5,213 nucleotides of DNA from an uncultured Clostridium sp. Lineage in GTDB: Bacteria; Bacillota; Clostridia; Christensenellales; Borkfalkiaceae. The translations under genes were made by a program, and so were the position numbers. Shown here one piece after another: positions 5,202-5,213 of the stretch. The notes beneath the pieces were generated by a model. The model was not told where the DNA came from. It saw only the letters and a program-made list of their open reading frames with translations, and searched no databases. Position 1 is the first letter of the stretch. Every line of letters starts with the position of its first letter. The DNA lies in the NCBI GenBank assembly GCA_900555925.1, contig USMU01000082.1, forward strand, positions 1 through 5,213. Reading direction: 5' to 3'.

Positions 5202-5213
5202 CTTTCCCGTCGG
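5202..5213 (+). terminator. Possible start of a terminator cut by the window end
   Basis: The last bases, GCCGCC then TTTCCCGTCGG, begin about 30 bases after the lipoprotein stop. If the sequence continues with more G and C and then T, this would be a hairpin terminator (GCCGCC pairing with GGCGGC). Only the loop and the beginning of the second arm are inside the window, so this cannot be confirmed. Confidence 0.25.

Overview
The window looks like chromosomal DNA of an anaerobic, low-to-mid GC Firmicute of the Clostridia, probably an uncultured gut lineage. The evidence is a clostridial-type pssA/psd pair, strong AGGAGG-type ribosome binding sites, near-consensus sigma-A promoters and a lipobox signal peptide. 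No rRNA, tRNA, CRISPR array, IS element or integrase was seen.

Left part (1 to about 840, minus strand). This is a compact operon read leftward: two tandem paralogous small proteins with a receiver (CheY-like) fold but no phospho-acceptor Asp (440-829 and 85-465), a 15-residue basic micro-ORF with an excellent Shine-Dalgarno (45-92), and the first codons of a further gene that leaves the window (1-16). The genes overlap or sit within 28 bases of each other, and each has its own strong ribosome binding site.

Junction (about 841-960). A very AT-rich stretch separates this operon from rightward genes whose codon use differs. The first rightward gene, a YbhN/MprF-type flippase-domain membrane protein, has lost its expected start, ribosome binding site and first transmembrane helix. 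This points to a recombination breakpoint or a chimeric assembly join.

Middle part (about 960-3444, plus strand). A phospholipid operon runs flippase-domain protein, phosphatidylserine synthase (pssA), phosphatidylserine decarboxylase (psd), with 17-base and 4-base overlaps. PssA and Psd together make phosphatidylethanolamine from CDP-diacylglycerol and serine. The flippase-domain protein may move a lipid across the membrane.

Right part (3445-5213, plus strand). An intergenic region carries a perfect 17-bp inverted repeat, two copies of a TTACC-N4-GGTAA palindrome, an AT-rich dyad and a perfect-consensus extended -10 promoter. This drives a small membrane protein of unknown function (3653-4138). 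After a probable terminator and a second good promoter comes a lipoprotein with a divergent cyclophilin-type fold (4305-5171), which appears to lack the catalytic Arg and the usual active-site Gln.
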